Assembly (NCBI RefSeq): GCF_001571085.1
Contig: NZ_BCTC01000074.1
Location: forward strand, 1-32,237
Origin: Azohydromonas lata NBRC 102462
GTDB lineage: Bacteria; Pseudomonadota; Gammaproteobacteria; Burkholderiales; Burkholderiaceae_C
Reading direction: 5' to 3'
DNA length: 32,237 bases
A program made the translations under genes and the position numbers. The notes under the pieces are model-generated. The model was not told the DNA's origin, ran no database searches, and saw nothing but the letters and a program-made list of their open reading frames with translations. Positions 9,232-17,678 of the stretch are shown piece after piece. Numbering within the stretch: the stretch's first letter is position 1; every line of letters starts with the position of its first letter.

Positions 9232-10112
9232 CAGCCTTCCTTGATGCCCAGCTTGTCCAGCAGGCCGTTGAGCTCGTCCAGCGAGCCGAAGGCGATGGCG
9301 ATCTCGCCCTTTTCGCCACGCAGCGTCTTGCGGCGGATGCGGATTTCCACCGCGGCGGTGAGCGCATCGGCCAGCAGTTCCTCGATGCGCTGCAGATCGC
9401 GCGACTTGTCCTGCGGCGCCTGTGGACCCGGCTTGGGCTTGGCCGGCGCCGATTGGCGGGCGACGAGTTTTTCCGCCTCGCGCACCGAGAGCTTGCGGGC
9501 CACGATCTCGTTGGCGTGCAGGATTTGCTGCGCTGCATCCACCGACAGCAGCGCGCGCGCGTGGCCCATGTCCAGGTCGCCGGCCATGAGCATTTGCTGC
9601 ACCTGCGGGCACAGGTTGAGCAGGCGCAGCAGGTTGCTGGCGGCGCTGCGCGAGCGGCCCACGGCGCGGGCGGCCTGCTCGTGCGTCAGGTTGAACTCGT
9701 TGATCAGGCGCTGCAGGCCTTGGGCCTCTTCCAGCGGGTTGAGATCTTCGCGCTGGATGTTTTCGATCAGCGCCATCACGGCGGCCGATTCGTCCGGCAC
9801 CTCGCGCACCAGCACCGGTACCTCGTCCAGCCCGGCGAGCTTGGCCGCGCGGCTGCGCCGCTCGCCGGCGATGATCTCGTAGCGTCCCTCCTGCGCCGGG
9901 CGCACGAGGATGGGCTGCATCACGCCCTGGCTCTTGATGCTTTCGGCCAGCTCGTAAAGCGAGCCTTCGTCCATGCGCGTGCGCGGCTGATAGCGGCCGG
10001 GCAGCAGCAGTTCCAGCTTCAGGACCGATGGAGGCGCTTCAGGCGCTTCCACACGCGGCCCAAGCAAGGCTTCGAGGCCCAGTCCCAGCCCCTTGGGTTT
10101 CTTCGTCACCAT
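9231..10112 (-). CDS. parB: Chromosome partitioning protein ParB
   Basis: The 293-residue protein is a chromosomal ParB/Spo0J. It starts with the basic KKPKGLGLGLEALLG segment that binds ParA, then the CTP-binding ParB/sulfiredoxin-like domain with GERRSRA (83-89) and ENIQRE (117-122). The helix-turn-helix region THEQAARAVGRSRSAASNLLRLL recognises parS, and a C-terminal dimerisation domain follows. Targets are present nearby: parS sites at 14237-14252 and 14441-14456 and a near-match at 13295-13310. The ATG at 10112 overlaps the end of the upstream hydrolase gene by 7 nt and has no strong ribosome-binding site of its own, so it is probably translationally coupled. It is separated from parA by argC and the hydrolase, unlike the usual parAB pair. 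Confidence 0.96.
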   Translation of the reverse strand: MVTKKPKGLGLGLEALLGPRVEAPEAPPSVLKLELLLPGRYQPRTRMDEGSLYELAESIKSQGVMQPILVRPAQEGRYEIIAGERRSRAAKLAGLDEVPVLVREVPDESAAVMALIENIQREDLNPLEEAQGLQRLINEFNLTHEQAARAVGRSRSAASNLLRLLNLCPQVQQMLMAGDLDMGHARALLSVDAAQQILHANEIVARKLSVREAEKLVARQSAPAKPKPGPQAPQDKSRDLQRIEELLADALTAAVEIRIRRKTLRGEKGEIAIAFGSLDELNGLLDKLGIKEG

Positions 10113-10675
10113 GGCGTGATTGTCGGCGATAGGCCACCCGCCATCCCCACTTGGCGCAACAGTTCGAGACCTTGTGCCCAGTCGCCCAGGCCGGAGTCGG
10201 CATTGATGTGGCCAGCCGCGCCCACCTCCACCAAGCGGGCGCCCCAGTCGTGCGCCATGCCGGCGGCACGCTCAGGCGCGCAATAGGCATCGTTGGAGCT
10301 CACGACCGCCACGGCCGCGAAGGGCAGGCGCCGGCGGACGATGGGCCGCCAGGAGTACACGTTGGGCGGCATGTCGTCGCGTTCCACGTCAGGCGGCGCC
10401 ACCAGCAGCACGCCGGCGACGCGGTCGGTATGGCGCGAATGCGCGGCCCAGGCGGCCACCAGTTGGCAGCCCAGGCTGTGTGCGGCCAGCAGCAGCGGGC
10501 CCCGGCGGCTCAGCACGGCCTCTTCCAGCTGCGTCATCCAGTCGCCGCGGCGCGGCCACAGCCAATCGTCCTGCTGCACGCGGGTGAAGCCGTGGCGCTG
10601 CTCCCAGCGGCTTTGCCAGTGTTCGGGGCCGGATCCCTGCCAGCCGGGCAGGATCAGCACTTGCAAGTCATCCAT
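10106..10675 (-). CDS. RBBP9/YdeN family alpha/beta hydrolase
   Basis: The 189-residue protein has the RBBP9/YdeN serine-hydrolase pattern: [19 protein letters not shown] at the N-terminus, the nucleophile elbow AAHSLGC with S67, and the late [15 protein letters not shown] segment carrying the catalytic histidine. The acidic residue is likely in the [12 protein letters not shown] stretch. The substrate is unknown. It overlaps parB by 7 nt on the same strand and is divergent from argC with only 47 bp between them. The neighbourhood suggests co-transcription with parB but not a partition role. Confidence 0.88.
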   Translation of the reverse strand: MDDLQVLILPGWQGSGPEHWQSRWEQRHGFTRVQQDDWLWPRRGDWMTQLEEAVLSRRGPLLLAAHSLGCQLVAAWAAHSRHTDRVAGVLLVAPPDVERDDMPPNVYSWRPIVRRRLPFAAVAVVSSNDAYCAPERAAGMAHDWGARLVEVGAAGHINADSGLGDWAQGLELLRQVGMAGGLSPTITPW

Positions 10676-10722
10676 GGGGCTTGGCTTATCCTTTTACGTT
10701 TGCTCGAAGTGGAGAGGCGAAG

Positions 10723-11664
10723 ATGAAACATACCGTGTTCGTGGATGGGCAAGAGGGCACCACCGGCCTGCGCATCCATGAGTACCTGGCGCAGCGCGAC
10801 GACGTCGAGTTGCTGCGCATCGATCCCGACAAGCGCAAGGACCCGGCCGAGCGGGCCCGGCTGCTGGATGCGGCCGCGGTGTCCTTCCTGTGCCTGCCGG
10901 ATGCCGCCTCGCGCGAAGCGGCCTCGCTGGTGCGCAATCCCAAGTCCTGCCTGATCGACGCCAGCACCGCGCACCGCACGGCGCCGGGCTGGGTCTTCGG
11001 CCTGCCGGAGCTGGCCAAGGGGCAGCGCGAGCTGATCCGCGAGTCCAAGCGCATCTCCAACCCGGGCTGCCACTCCACGGCCTTCATTTTGCTGCTGCGT
11101 CCGCTCGTAGACGCCGGCATCGTCGCGCCCACGCTGCCGCTGTCGGCCACCTCGCTGACGGGCTATTCCGGCGGTGGCAAAAGCATGATCGCCGAGTACG
11201 AGGCTGGCGGTAATGCCAAGCTGGCCTCGCCGCGCCCCTACGGGCTGACGCTGGCGCACAAGCACATTCCGGAGATGACGGCGCACACGGGGCTGCAGAC
11301 CACGCCGGTATTCATGCCCGTGGTCGGCCCCTTCCTCAAGGGACTGTGCGTGAGCGTGCCGCTGCACCTCTCGCAACTGGCCGCCGGCACCGACGCACAG
11401 CGGCTGCATGCGGCCTATGAGGCGCATTACGAGGGTGAGCGCTTCATCAAGGTCCTGCCCCTGGGCGATGCGGCCAACCTCGACGGCGGCTTTTTCGACG
11501 TGCAGGCCAACAACGACACCAACCGAGTGGACATCGCCGTCTTCGCCAACGGGCAGCAAGCCATCGTCATGGCGCGCCTGGACAACCTGGGCAAGGGTGC
11601 CAGCGGTGCCGCGGTACAGTCCATGAACATTCATTTGGGCCTGGACGAGGGTTTGGGCCTGTAA
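10723..11664 (+). CDS. argC: N-acetyl-gamma-glutamyl-phosphate reductase (short ArgC type)
   Basis: The 313-residue enzyme carries out the NADPH-dependent reduction of N-acetylglutamyl phosphate to the semialdehyde, the third step of arginine biosynthesis. The catalytic cysteine is C116 in the signature [11 protein letters not shown]. The N-terminal [12 protein letters not shown] is the dinucleotide-binding loop of the shorter ArgC class (about 310 residues, against about 335 in the long type), and LAHKHIPEM holds active-site residues. The ATG at 10723 has a GGAGAGG ribosome-binding site at a good distance; the frame remains open for 14 codons upstream without a signal. It stands alone between the two halves of the par locus, on the opposite strand, and ends in a strong terminator. 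Confidence 0.95.
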   Translation: MKHTVFVDGQEGTTGLRIHEYLAQRDDVELLRIDPDKRKDPAERARLLDAAAVSFLCLPDAASREAASLVRNPKSCLIDASTAHRTAPGWVFGLPELAKGQRELIRESKRISNPGCHSTAFILLLRPLVDAGIVAPTLPLSATSLTGYSGGGKSMIAEYEAGGNAKLASPRPYGLTLAHKHIPEMTAHTGLQTTPVFMPVVGPFLKGLCVSVPLHLSQLAAGTDAQRLHAAYEAHYEGERFIKVLPLGDAANLDGGFFDVQANNDTNRVDIAVFANGQQAIVMARLDNLGKGASGAAVQSMNIHLGLDEGLGL

Positions 11665-11674
11665 GCGCCACACC

Positions 11675-11717
11675 GGCCCTTGCAGGGCCTTCAAGAGCCG
11701 CCTGCGGGCGGCTTTTT
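11675..11717 (+). terminator. Rho-independent terminator of argC
   Basis: A GGCCCT-TGC-AGGGCC hairpin (11675-11689) precedes a strong AGCCGCC-TGCG-GGCGGCT hairpin (11696-11713) that runs directly into TTTTT (11713-11717). The main hairpin core, GCCGCC-TGCG-GGCGGC, is the same as in the terminator after terC at 25581-25604. Confidence 0.85.
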
Positions 11718-11741
11718 CACGGGCGCATGGGATCGACAGAT

Positions 11742-12512
11742 TCAGCGCTTGGCGCAGCGCTTGACCAGCTCCTGCGCAAACTCCACGTAGGCCTGTGCCC
11801 CCTTGGCAGCCGGGTCGAACACCACACCCGGCTGGCCGTAGCTGGGCGCCTCGGCCAGACGCACGTTGCGCGGAATGACACTGTCAAAGACCTTGTCACC
11901 GAAGTGCACTTTCAACTGCTCGCTGACCTGCTGCTGCAGCGTCATGCGCGGGTCGAACATCACCCGCAGCAGGCCGATGATTTGCAGCCGCGGGTTCAGG
12001 CTGGCGTGAATCTGCTTGATGGTGTTGACCAGATCCGTCAGCCCTTCCAGCGCGAAATACTCGCATTGCATGGGGACGACCACGCCATGCGCCGCACACA
12101 TGCCATTGAGCGTGAGCAGGCTCAGCGACGGGGGGCAATCGACCAGCACGAAGTCATAGTCTGCGTCACAGGCCGCCAACGCGCCGCGCAGCCTGTCCTG
12201 ACGGCGCTCCACCCCGACCAGTTCCACCTCGGCCCCGGAGAGCTCACGGTTGGCGCCCAACACGTCGTAGCCGGCCTTTTCCGCATGCACGCGCGCCTCG
12301 GCCACGGATACGGCTTCCAGCAGCACCTCGTACACGCTGTGCTCCAGGGTGCGCTTGTCCACGCCGGAGCCCATGGTGGCGTTGCCCTGCGGGTCCAGGT
12401 CCACCACCAGCACGCGTTGGCCTATGCGCGCCAAGCCGGCGGCGAGGTTGACGGCGGTGGTGGTCTTGCCCACGCCACCCTTCTGGTTTGCGATGCAAAA
12501 GATCTTGGCCAT
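11742..12512 (-). CDS. parA: Chromosome partitioning ATPase ParA (Soj)
   Basis: The 256-residue MinD/ParA-type ATPase drives segregation of the origin region together with ParB bound to parS. The deviant Walker A motif KGGVGKTT occupies residues 11-18, Walker A' is VVDLDPQGN, and Walker B is VLVDCPPS. The short length without an N-terminal helix-turn-helix is that of chromosomal rather than type Ia plasmid ParA. The ATG at 12512 has no clear ribosome-binding site. It follows mnmG, rsmG and lysE on the same strand, 48 nt after lysE. parB lies about 1.6 kb further on, beyond argC. Confidence 0.96.
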   Translation of the reverse strand: MAKIFCIANQKGGVGKTTTAVNLAAGLARIGQRVLVVDLDPQGNATMGSGVDKRTLEHSVYEVLLEAVSVAEARVHAEKAGYDVLGANRELSGAEVELVGVERRQDRLRGALAACDADYDFVLVDCPPSLSLLTLNGMCAAHGVVVPMQCEYFALEGLTDLVNTIKQIHASLNPRLQIIGLLRVMFDPRMTLQQQVSEQLKVHFGDKVFDSVIPRNVRLAEAPSYGQPGVVFDPAAKGAQAYVEFAQELVKRCAKR

Positions 12513-12560
12513 GGTCAGGGGTGATTGTTGTGATGGTGGAGTGGAAGCCGGTGCATTGAA

Positions 12561-13169
12561 TCAGCGCACCAGGCGCAAACCAAAACCCAGCAGCGCCAGG
12601 CCGGACAGGCGCTGCAGCGTGCGTGCCAAGCGGCGATGCGCACGCACGTAGGCAGACAAGGCTTGCGCACCGGCGCAGAGCGTCAGGCACCACAAGGCCG
12701 TGATGGACGCAATCAGCAGCGCCATGAAGGCAAACGTCCAGACGCCTTGCTGGCGGGCCGGGTCTATGAACAGCGGGAAAAAGGCCATGTAGAAAACGAT
12801 GGCCTTGGGGTTGGACAGCGTGATCAGCAGCCCCTGGCGCAGGTAATGGCCCGGCGTCACGCGCACAGGCAAGGCGCCATCACCGTCGCGGGCCAGCAGC
12901 ATTTTCAAGCCCAGCCAGCCCAGGTAAGCCGCACCGGCGATCTGCAGGCCCTTGAACAACAGCGGATTGGCTGCCAGCAGTGCCGCCACGCCGGCTACCG
13001 CCAACCACAGCAACACCTGATCACCCAGGATCAGCCCAAGCGTCGCCGCCGCACCACCGTTGAACCCGCCCTGCCCCGTGCTGCTGAGCAGCATGAAAGT
13101 CCCTGGTCCAGGCAAGGCCAGAAACAGGACCACGGCCGCGCAGAAGGCGCCGACGTCTATGCCGAGCAT
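12561..13169 (-). CDS. LysE/RhtB family amino-acid exporter
   Basis: The 202-residue membrane protein has the LysE/RhtB pattern: an N-terminal segment with LALPGPGTFMLLSSTGQGG, a hydrophobic GLILGDQVLLWLAVAGVAALL, AAYLGWLGLKMLLAR, then GLLITLSNPKAIVFYMAFFPLFIDP, which is the family hallmark, and a last hydrophobic segment. About six membrane segments are expected. The exported amino acid cannot be inferred. I chose the ATG at 13169 because GGAGGAG lies directly upstream; a TTG four codons earlier would put this site inside the gene. It separates rsmG from parA in the partition neighbourhood. Confidence 0.88.
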   Translation of the reverse strand: MLGIDVGAFCAAVVLFLALPGPGTFMLLSSTGQGGFNGGAAATLGLILGDQVLLWLAVAGVAALLAANPLLFKGLQIAGAAYLGWLGLKMLLARDGDGALPVRVTPGHYLRQGLLITLSNPKAIVFYMAFFPLFIDPARQQGVWTFAFMALLIASITALWCLTLCAGAQALSAYVRAHRRLARTLQRLSGLALLGFGLRLVR

Positions 13170-13233
13170 GCTCTCCTCCAAAGGTTCGTGGCCCGCCCGG
13201 CCCGTCCGGAACGGAAACCGTGATTGTCCCGTC

Positions 13234-13887
13234 TCAGCGCCGCGGGCGCATCCAAATCAAGCAACGTTCCGCATCCAAACCTGGAACCTGCAAAGGTTCC
13301 ACGTGAAACACGTCCACGTCGCTCGGCAACACCGAAATTTCGTCGTCCGGCTGTTTGCCCTTCATGGCCATCCACAGGCCATCCGGCGCCAAACGGTCCC
13401 CGGTCAAGGCCACGAAGTCAGCCAAAGTGGCAAAGGCGCGGCTGGTGATGATGTCGTAGCGACTGGGCAATTGCTCCACCCGGGCATGCTCGGCTCGCAG
13501 GTTGCGCAGGCCCAACTCGGCGCCGGCCTGACGGATAAACGCCGCCTTCTTGCCCACCGTATCCACGCAGCTCACCTGAAGCTGCGGACACAAGATGGCA
13601 ATGAGCACGCCGGGCAAGCCCCCACCGCTGCCCACATCCAGCAATGTCAACTGCTGCGCCGGCCGTGCGGCCAGTGCCCGCTGCAGCGGCGGCAAAGCCG
13701 CGAGGCAGTCGGCCAAATGGTGCGTGAACATCTGGGCCGGGTCGCGCAGCGCGGTGAGGTTGTAGGTCTTGTTCCAGCGCTGCAGCAAGGCAAGGTACTC
13801 GGCGATCCGGCGCAACTGGGCCTCATCGGCAGGCAAACCGAGTTGTTCCACCAGCGCGGCAATGCGCAGTTCTTCAGCTTGTTCCAT
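13234..13887 (-). CDS. rsmG: 16S rRNA (guanine527-N7)-methyltransferase RsmG (GidB)
   Basis: The 217-residue Rossmann methyltransferase places N7-methyl on G527 of 16S rRNA using S-adenosylmethionine. Visible hallmarks are RWNKTYNLTALRDP, HLADCLA, the SAM-binding LLDVGSGGGLPGV near residues 82-94, and ITSRAFATLADF. The start ATG at 13887 lies 4 nt after the mnmG stop codon, the classical gidA-gidB arrangement. The coding DNA for residues 193-198 (VFHVEP) contains a near-consensus parS at 13295-13310. Confidence 0.95.
   Translation of the reverse strand: MEQAEELRIAALVEQLGLPADEAQLRRIAEYLALLQRWNKTYNLTALRDPAQMFTHHLADCLAALPPLQRALAARPAQQLTLLDVGSGGGLPGVLIAILCPQLQVSCVDTVGKKAAFIRQAGAELGLRNLRAEHARVEQLPSRYDIITSRAFATLADFVALTGDRLAPDGLWMAMKGKQPDDEISVLPSDVDVFHVEPLQVPGLDAERCLIWMRPRR
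13295..13310. promoter_or_regulatory. parS: parS-like site within rsmG
   Basis: GGTTCCACGTGAAACA matches the chromosomal parS consensus TGTTNCACGTGAAACA except at the first base. It lies inside rsmG, about 930 bp from the first perfect parS. It is probably a weaker ParB site. Confidence 0.6.
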
Positions 13888-13891
13888 GAGT

Positions 13892-15883
13892 TCAGCCCGT
13901 CTGGTCGTTCGTCACGGGCAGGGCCGTCTTGAACTCTTTCCAACTGCCCTTGCGCAGGTGCACCAGCAGCAGCGAAATGGCGGCCGGGGTGATGCCCGAG
14001 ATGCGTGAAGCTTGGCCCAAGGTCGCCGGACGGTGCTTGGCCAGCTTTTGGCGCACTTCAAAGGACAAGGCCGCGATTTCGGAATAGTCCAGGTCCTCCG
14101 GCAAGGGCAGCTTCTCGTATTGCGCCGCGCGCTGCACTTCTTCCTGCTGTTTGTCGATGTAGCCGGCGTACTTGACGCCAATCTCCACCTGCTCGATGAC
14201 GGCGTTAGCCAGCTCCTCCCCAAGTTCAGCGCGCAGTGTTTCACGTGAAACAGGCGCTTCCTCGCTGCTGCGCGCCTGCTTCACCAGCGCATCGGCCGCT
14301 GCCACCTTGTCCCAGTCCACACCGGGCCGGCGCAGCAAGTCGACAAGGGGGTACTCACGTTCAATCGCCTTGCCCAACAAGGCTTCACCCTGTTCAGCCG
14401 CCAGCCAGCGCGGGTGTACCCAGGTCTGGCGCAGGCGCTGTGTTTCACGTGAAACAGCGTCGCGCTTGCGGTTGAAAGCATCCCAACGCTCATCGCCCAC
14501 CAGGCCCAAACGGCGACCTTCCTCGGTGAGACGCAGATCGGCGTTGTCCTCGCGCAGTTGCAGGCGGAACTCGGCACGGCTGGTGAACATGCGGTAAGGC
14601 TCGCTCACGCCGCGCGTGATGAGGTCATCCACCAACACGCCAAGATAAGCTTGATCGCGGCCCGGCAGCCAGGGCGCTTTGTCCTGGGACTGCAGCGCAG
14701 CATTGAGTCCGGCGAACAAGCCTTGGGCCGCCGCTTCCTCATAGCCGGTAGTGCCGTTGATCTGGCCCGCGAAGAACAGGCCCTTGATGGCGCGGCTTTC
14801 GAAGCTGGGCGACAGCTCACGCGGATCGAAGTAGTCGTACTCGATGGCGTAGCCCGGGCGCAGGATATGCGCGTTCTCCAGGCCCGGCATGGAATGCACC
14901 GCAGCAAGCTGGATGTCGAAGGGCAACGAGGTCGAGATGCCGTTGGGATAAAACTCGTGCGTGGTCAGCCCTTCCGGCTCCAGAAAAATCTGGTGCGAGT
15001 CTTTGTCCGCGAAGCGGTTGATCTTGTCTTCAATGCTCGGACAGTAGCGCGGCCCAACGCCCTCGATCACGCCCGTGAACATTGGGCTGCGGTCAAAACC
15101 GCTGCGGATGATGTCGTGCGTGCGCTGGTTGGTATGCGTGATCCAGCAAGGCAATTGCTGGGGGTGCTGCGACGCATGTCCCATGAAGCTGAACACCGGC
15201 ACCGGGTCCAGGTCGCCGAGCTGCTCGGTGAGCTTGGAAAAATCGATGCTGCGCCCGTCAATGCGCGGCGGCGTGCCGGTCTTCAGCCGCCCCTGCGGCA
15301 GCTTCAATTCCTTGAGCCGGGCCGACAGGCTCACCGCCGGCGGGTCGCCCGCGCGGCCAGCACTGTAGTTCTGCAGGCCGACGTGGATCTTGCCGTCCAG
15401 GAAAGTACCGGCCGTCAGCACCACGGTGCGGGCACGGAAGCGCAGGCCGATCTGCGTGACGGCCCCCACCACGCGGTCGCCCTCCACCATCAAGTCGTCC
15501 ACGGCCTGCTGGAACAGCCACAGGTTGGGCTGGTTCTCCAGGCGGCGGCGGATAGCGGCCTTGTACAGGATGCGATCGGCCTGCGCCCGCGTGGCACGCA
15601 CGGCCGGACCCTTGCTCGCATTCAAGATGCGGAACTGGATGCCCGCCTCATCGGTCGCCGCGGCCATGGCGCCGCCCAGGGCGTCCACCTCCTTGACCAG
15701 ATGGCCCTTGCCTATCCCGCCTATGGACGGGTTGCAGCTCATCTGGCCTAGCGTCTCGATGTTGTGGGTCAGCAGCAGCGTGCGGCAGCCCATGCGAGCC
15801 GCGGCCAGCGCCGCCTCGGTGCCTGCGTGGCCACCGCCGACGACGATGACCTCAAATTCCTGGGGATGCAGCACGGCGGACAC
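13892..15883 (-). CDS. mnmG: tRNA uridine-5-carboxymethylaminomethyl enzyme MnmG (GidA)
   Basis: The 663-residue FAD protein works with MnmE to modify U34 of certain tRNAs. The FAD-binding [19 protein letters not shown] spans residues 14-32. It is followed by [22 protein letters not shown] and [12 protein letters not shown], and later by the [11 protein letters not shown] and [15 protein letters not shown] blocks. The C-terminal helical domain contains two VSRET pentapeptides (residues 477-481 and 545-549), encoded exactly by two perfect parS sites. Its length is modestly greater than the usual 630. The start is GTG at 15883 with GGGAG six bases upstream; no ATG is available nearby in frame. 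rsmG follows after 4 nt. Confidence 0.95.
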   Translation of the reverse strand: MSAVLHPQEFEVIVVGGGHAGTEAALAAARMGCRTLLLTHNIETLGQMSCNPSIGGIGKGHLVKEVDALGGAMAAATDEAGIQFRILNASKGPAVRATRAQADRILYKAAIRRRLENQPNLWLFQQAVDDLMVEGDRVVGAVTQIGLRFRARTVVLTAGTFLDGKIHVGLQNYSAGRAGDPPAVSLSARLKELKLPQGRLKTGTPPRIDGRSIDFSKLTEQLGDLDPVPVFSFMGHASQHPQQLPCWITHTNQRTHDIIRSGFDRSPMFTGVIEGVGPRYCPSIEDKINRFADKDSHQIFLEPEGLTTHEFYPNGISTSLPFDIQLAAVHSMPGLENAHILRPGYAIEYDYFDPRELSPSFESRAIKGLFFAGQINGTTGYEEAAAQGLFAGLNAALQSQDKAPWLPGRDQAYLGVLVDDLITRGVSEPYRMFTSRAEFRLQLREDNADLRLTEEGRRLGLVGDERWDAFNRKRDAVSRETQRLRQTWVHPRWLAAEQGEALLGKAIEREYPLVDLLRRPGVDWDKVAAADALVKQARSSEEAPVSRETLRAELGEELANAVIEQVEIGVKYAGYIDKQQEEVQRAAQYEKLPLPEDLDYSEIAALSFEVRQKLAKHRPATLGQASRISGITPAAISLLLVHLRKGSWKEFKTALPVTNDQTG
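14237..14252. promoter_or_regulatory. parS: parS site, perfect
   Basis: TGTTTCACGTGAAACA, a perfect 16-bp palindrome identical to the conserved bacterial chromosomal parS bound by ParB. It lies in mnmG and encodes VSRET there (residues 545-549). Confidence 0.95.
14441..14456. promoter_or_regulatory. parS: parS site, perfect
   Basis: This is a second identical TGTTTCACGTGAAACA, 204 bp from the first, again in mnmG and read in the same codon phase to give VSRET (residues 477-481). Confidence 0.95.
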
Positions 15884-15916
15884 CGTCGCTCCCGCGACGG
15901 CCTCATGAAAGTGGCA

Positions 15917-15935
15917 AACCCTTAATTTTAAGGTT
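15917..15935. repeat. AT-rich inverted repeat between the DUF2061 gene and mnmG
   Basis: AACCCTTAA (15917-15925) and TTAAGGTT (15928-15935) pair over 8 bp with one bulged C. It overlaps the stop codon of the upstream small gene and lies about 35 nt before mnmG. It stands out as AT-rich in a GC-rich context and could be a weak terminator or contain the mnmG -10 region (TAAAAT on the minus strand). I cannot decide between them. Confidence 0.3.
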
Positions 15936-16134
15936 GCGAGGCTGCCTGCCCCGCCGCGGGGGCATGTCCCATGTGCTTATCCCACGCCTTATCGAAAAAA
16001 TAGTGCCCAACCATGTTCACCACGGGCTCCACCACGGTCACTGCACCCGCCACCGTCATGCTGCCCGTCAGGGCGTAGCTGACCCCAAAAGCCGTGCAGA
16101 CGTGCATCACACCGAAAGCCGCGGTCTTGGCCAT
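15928..16134 (-). CDS. DUF2061 small membrane protein
   Basis: This 68-residue protein fits the DUF2061 family: [18 protein letters not shown], then [21 protein letters not shown] and [15 protein letters not shown]. Two hydrophobic helices are expected, so it is probably an inner-membrane protein. Function is unknown. I chose the ATG at 16134 because GGAG lies six bases before it and family members begin with MAKTA; an open frame continues to 16215 but lacks a matching ribosome-binding site. It is upstream of mnmG on the same strand, with a 44-nt gap. Confidence 0.75.
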   Translation of the reverse strand: MAKTAAFGVMHVCTAFGVSYALTGSMTVAGAVTVVEPVVNMVGHYFFDKAWDKHMGHAPAAGQAASQP

Positions 16135-16236
16135 GCCGTTCTCCATCCAGTTCACTTGGGTTACGGAGTCCATGGTGGCGATGGGCAAGATTTTGCACCA
16201 TTCAATTGACACCATGATGTCGATAGCTTTTAACTG

Positions 16237-17193
16237 TCAGGCCGGTGTGGATGCGGAATTGGCCGGCGTGGCCGTGTGAGCGCCTGCGGGCTTGCCGAGG
16301 GGTTTGGCTGCCGCGGACGCGGCGGTGGTACGGCGGCGTTGGCGGCGGCGCAGCAACAGGCTCAGCACGCCGGCCATGACCAGCACGGCGGCGCTGCCCA
16401 GGCCGCCGCGGCGCCGGGCCGTGGCCTGCTCGGCCTGCACGCCGCGCAAGGCGCCGCCTTCGTCCACGGCGGCCAGCGCCAGCAGCGGCGTGTTACCCAC
16501 GCGCTGCCATCCCAGAATGCGCCGGCCGTCTTCCGCGGGCCAAGCCTGGCTGAGCACTTCGTCCGTGCGCGGCGCATGCTCGAACAGTGGTCCCACCGGG
16601 AAGGGCAGCGGCTCCACCAGCCCGTCGCTGCGCGCCACGGCCACGCCGTCGGCCCGCGCCAGCAGCAGCAGGTCGCCGCGTGACGGTTGCAGGCGCCGCA
16701 GCAACCCGGTGAGGTAGTTGGGCGACAAGGTCAGCAGCACCTGAGCCTGGCCCTGACCTGGCAGCGGGCGCACGAAGCTCACCGCGCCGGCCACGGGCTG
16801 GCGCGCCGGCGCGCCAACCGACAGCCCGGGCGCGGACGCCGGCAGGCCATCGATCACCACGCGCGCCACGCTGCCGTCCTGCGACTGCAGTTTGCCCTTG
16901 CCGTCCAGCACGCCCAACTGCAGTACGGCGCCCGGCGGATAAGGCAGGGGCGGCAACGGCTGGCGATCCCCCCATTGCGCGCCCACGGTGGACAAGACGA
17001 AATCCGCCGACTGCACCAGCGTCTCGGCCTGCAGCGCCAGCGTGTCGGCCAGGTGCGCGGCACGCGCCGCCGCGGTATGCAGCGCACGGTCGCGCGCCCG
17101 CTCCTGCGTGTGAAGCAGTTGGGTCCAGTACACGCCGCAGGCCAGCACGGCAGCGGCGGGAATGGACCAGGGGAGCAGGCGACGGGCTCGCAT
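16237..17193 (-). CDS. dCache-like periplasmic sensor protein without output domain
   Basis: With the start at 17193 the protein has about 318 residues. It shows an N-terminal membrane helix (LLPWSIPAAAVLACGVYW), then a helical stretch with ARAAHLADTLALQAETLVQSADFVLSTV, typical of the first helix of double-Cache sensors. An extracytoplasmic domain follows to about residue 265, and a second membrane helix (GLGSAAVLVMAGVLSLLL) leads into a short Arg- and Ala-rich tail. Normally a GGDEF, histidine kinase or chemotaxis domain would follow; here the gene stops. Other possible starts are ATGs at 17235 and 17283; none has a ribosome-binding site. The far upstream part of the open frame overlaps the Cys-cluster gene on the other strand and is unlikely to be coding. 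The domain call is from pattern, not search. Confidence 0.65.
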   Translation of the reverse strand: MRARRLLPWSIPAAAVLACGVYWTQLLHTQERARDRALHTAAARAAHLADTLALQAETLVQSADFVLSTVGAQWGDRQPLPPLPYPPGAVLQLGVLDGKGKLQSQDGSVARVVIDGLPASAPGLSVGAPARQPVAGAVSFVRPLPGQGQAQVLLTLSPNYLTGLLRRLQPSRGDLLLLARADGVAVARSDGLVEPLPFPVGPLFEHAPRTDEVLSQAWPAEDGRRILGWQRVGNTPLLALAAVDEGGALRGVQAEQATARRRGGLGSAAVLVMAGVLSLLLRRRQRRRTTAASAAAKPLGKPAGAHTATPANSASTPA

Positions 17194-17393
17194 CGGGAGG
17201 CGGGGAAGGTGCAGTGCGGCATGGGGGTGCCGCATGGCAGGACGAGAGAAAAGCGAATGCAGCCGCAGTGAGGATGCAGGCATGCTGCCAGCGCAGCATT
17301 GACCGAAGCTGACAAGCCGGCCCAGGCCAGGGCCAACACTGGCGCGGGACAATAGGGGGTTGGCCCACATGGCGGGCCGCTTTGCCTCAACCC

Positions 17394-17648
17394 ATGGATT
17401 GCCGTCCGGGCTGCGGTGCCTGCTGCATCGCGCCTTCCATTTCCAGCCCCATTCCCGGCATGCCGCAGGGCAAGCCGGCCGGCGTGCGCTGTGCGCAACT
17501 GCTGCCGGACCTGCGCTGCGCCCTCTTTGGCGATCCGCGCCGGCCGCCCGTGTGCGCCTCGCTGAAGCCCTCGCCCGGCATGTGCGCCGGGTCGGCCGAG
17601 CAGGCCCTGCACGGCCTGCTGTGGCTGGAGCAGCAGACCGCGCCGTGA
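17394..17648 (+). CDS. YkgJ family cysteine-cluster protein
   Basis: The 84-residue protein begins [11 protein letters not shown], the CxxxCxxCC cluster (C3, C7, C10, C11) of the YkgJ/UPF0153 family. Further conserved cysteines occur in [21 protein letters not shown] and PGMC. Such proteins probably bind zinc or an iron-sulfur cluster; their role is unknown. The ATG at 17394 is preferred over a TTG four codons upstream because the family motif starts there. No strong ribosome-binding site is visible. It is divergent from the sensor gene and convergent with the glutaredoxin-like gene 30 bp away. Confidence 0.85.
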   Translation: MDCRPGCGACCIAPSISSPIPGMPQGKPAGVRCAQLLPDLRCALFGDPRRPPVCASLKPSPGMCAGSAEQALHGLLWLEQQTAP

Positions 17649-17678
17649 GCGCACGCCGCCCTGGAGGCGGCTGTGGCC

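Noticed and set aside
9231-15883. Replication origin (DnaA boxes) inside the partition region
   Set aside because: parS sites suggest the origin is not far away, but I found no cluster of TTATCCACA-like boxes or an AT-rich unwinding element in this window.
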